From Acidobacteriota bacterium (lineage in GTDB: Bacteria > Acidobacteriota > Terriglobia > Terriglobales > Acidobacteriaceae): a stretch of DNA of 64,000 bases. Made by a program: the position numbers and the translations under genes. The notes under the pieces are model-generated. The model had not been told where the DNA came from and did no database searches. It worked only from the letters and a program-made list of their open reading frames with translations. The DNA is taken from assembly GCA_021781795.1 (NCBI GenBank), contig JAJXWA010000001.1, positions 434,001 through 498,000 on the forward strand, read 5' to 3'. Below, in pieces: positions 63,888 to 64,000 of the stretch (position 1 is its first letter; each line of letters opens with the position of its first letter).

Positions 63888-64000
63888 TTGACGTCCGCTC
63901 CCCTGAAGCCTCAACCACCCTAATCGGCGAGCGCCTGCCCGGCCCAATCCGCGTCGCGAACCGGCTTTGCCCAGCCAAAGGGTAAAGTAACACTCCCAAG

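Overview
The window is GC-rich, densely coded bacterial chromosome that looks like an Acidobacteriota member (Acidobacteriaceae/Terriglobales type). This placement is inferred from gene content: a hopanoid cluster (ispH, squalene-hopene cyclase, hpnH, hpnA, hpnG), a Ccm cytochrome c maturation module, many exported peptidases and esterases, an AmiA-like Tat-exported amidase, and dispersed CCCAGGTCTC-type palindromes between genes. No 16S or other rRNA is present to confirm it. I saw no tRNA, rRNA, CRISPR array, insertion sequence, prophage gene or origin.

Layout. Positions 1-7727 (all minus strand) form a hopanoid block: ispH, squalene-hopene cyclase, hpnH (radical SAM adenosylhopane synthase), a small uncharacterised protein coupled to hpnH, hpnA, hpnG and a zinc-dependent dehydrogenase that runs off the left edge. 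The block makes the precursor, cyclises squalene, adds adenosine and removes adenine; the unknown protein and the dehydrogenase are the unassigned members. Positions 7999-14824 (plus) carry uvrB, a receiver-like protein without its phosphorylation residues, and ccmF-ccmH-ccmI-like genes with an exported carboxypeptidase-regulatory-like protein, preceded by a CRP-type palindrome. Positions 14903-19686 (minus) hold a methyltransferase, a 1.1 kb gene-poor stretch with palindromic repeats, and uvrA.

Positions 19840-30638 contain a TPR protein, two small exported helical proteins, a SprT-like protease, exported unknowns, lgt, hpt, deoC, a GAF-GAF-SpoIIE phosphatase and aroA. Positions 30707-43263 contain a TolC-like outer membrane protein, truA, an M20 peptidase, a YtcJ-like amidohydrolase, a MscS channel, a DMT transporter, an M28 peptidase, an HtrA protease and a small peptidoglycan-binding protein. 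Positions 43403-48868 (minus) hold a carboxylesterase, lysA, an alpha/beta hydrolase coupled to a zinc-ribbon PspC protein, and a TPR protein. Positions 49113-50372 hold an unknown plus pyrF. Positions 50464-54218 (minus) hold a 59-residue zinc-ribbon protein, an exported BamE-like protein, a CPBP-family membrane protein lacking the usual histidines, and accA.

The right end has an exported amidase, an ABC exporter-TetR operon with a 15-bp perfect operator palindrome, a ferredoxin-NADP reductase and a very large GH13-like protein. Several genes (uvrB, the amidohydrolase, hpt, the DMT transporter, perhaps ispH) have a -10-like box 6-8 bases before the start codon, which suggests leaderless mRNAs. 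The best candidates for undescribed biology are the two unassigned hopanoid-block genes, the dead receiver, the histidine-less CPBP protein and the palindrome family.
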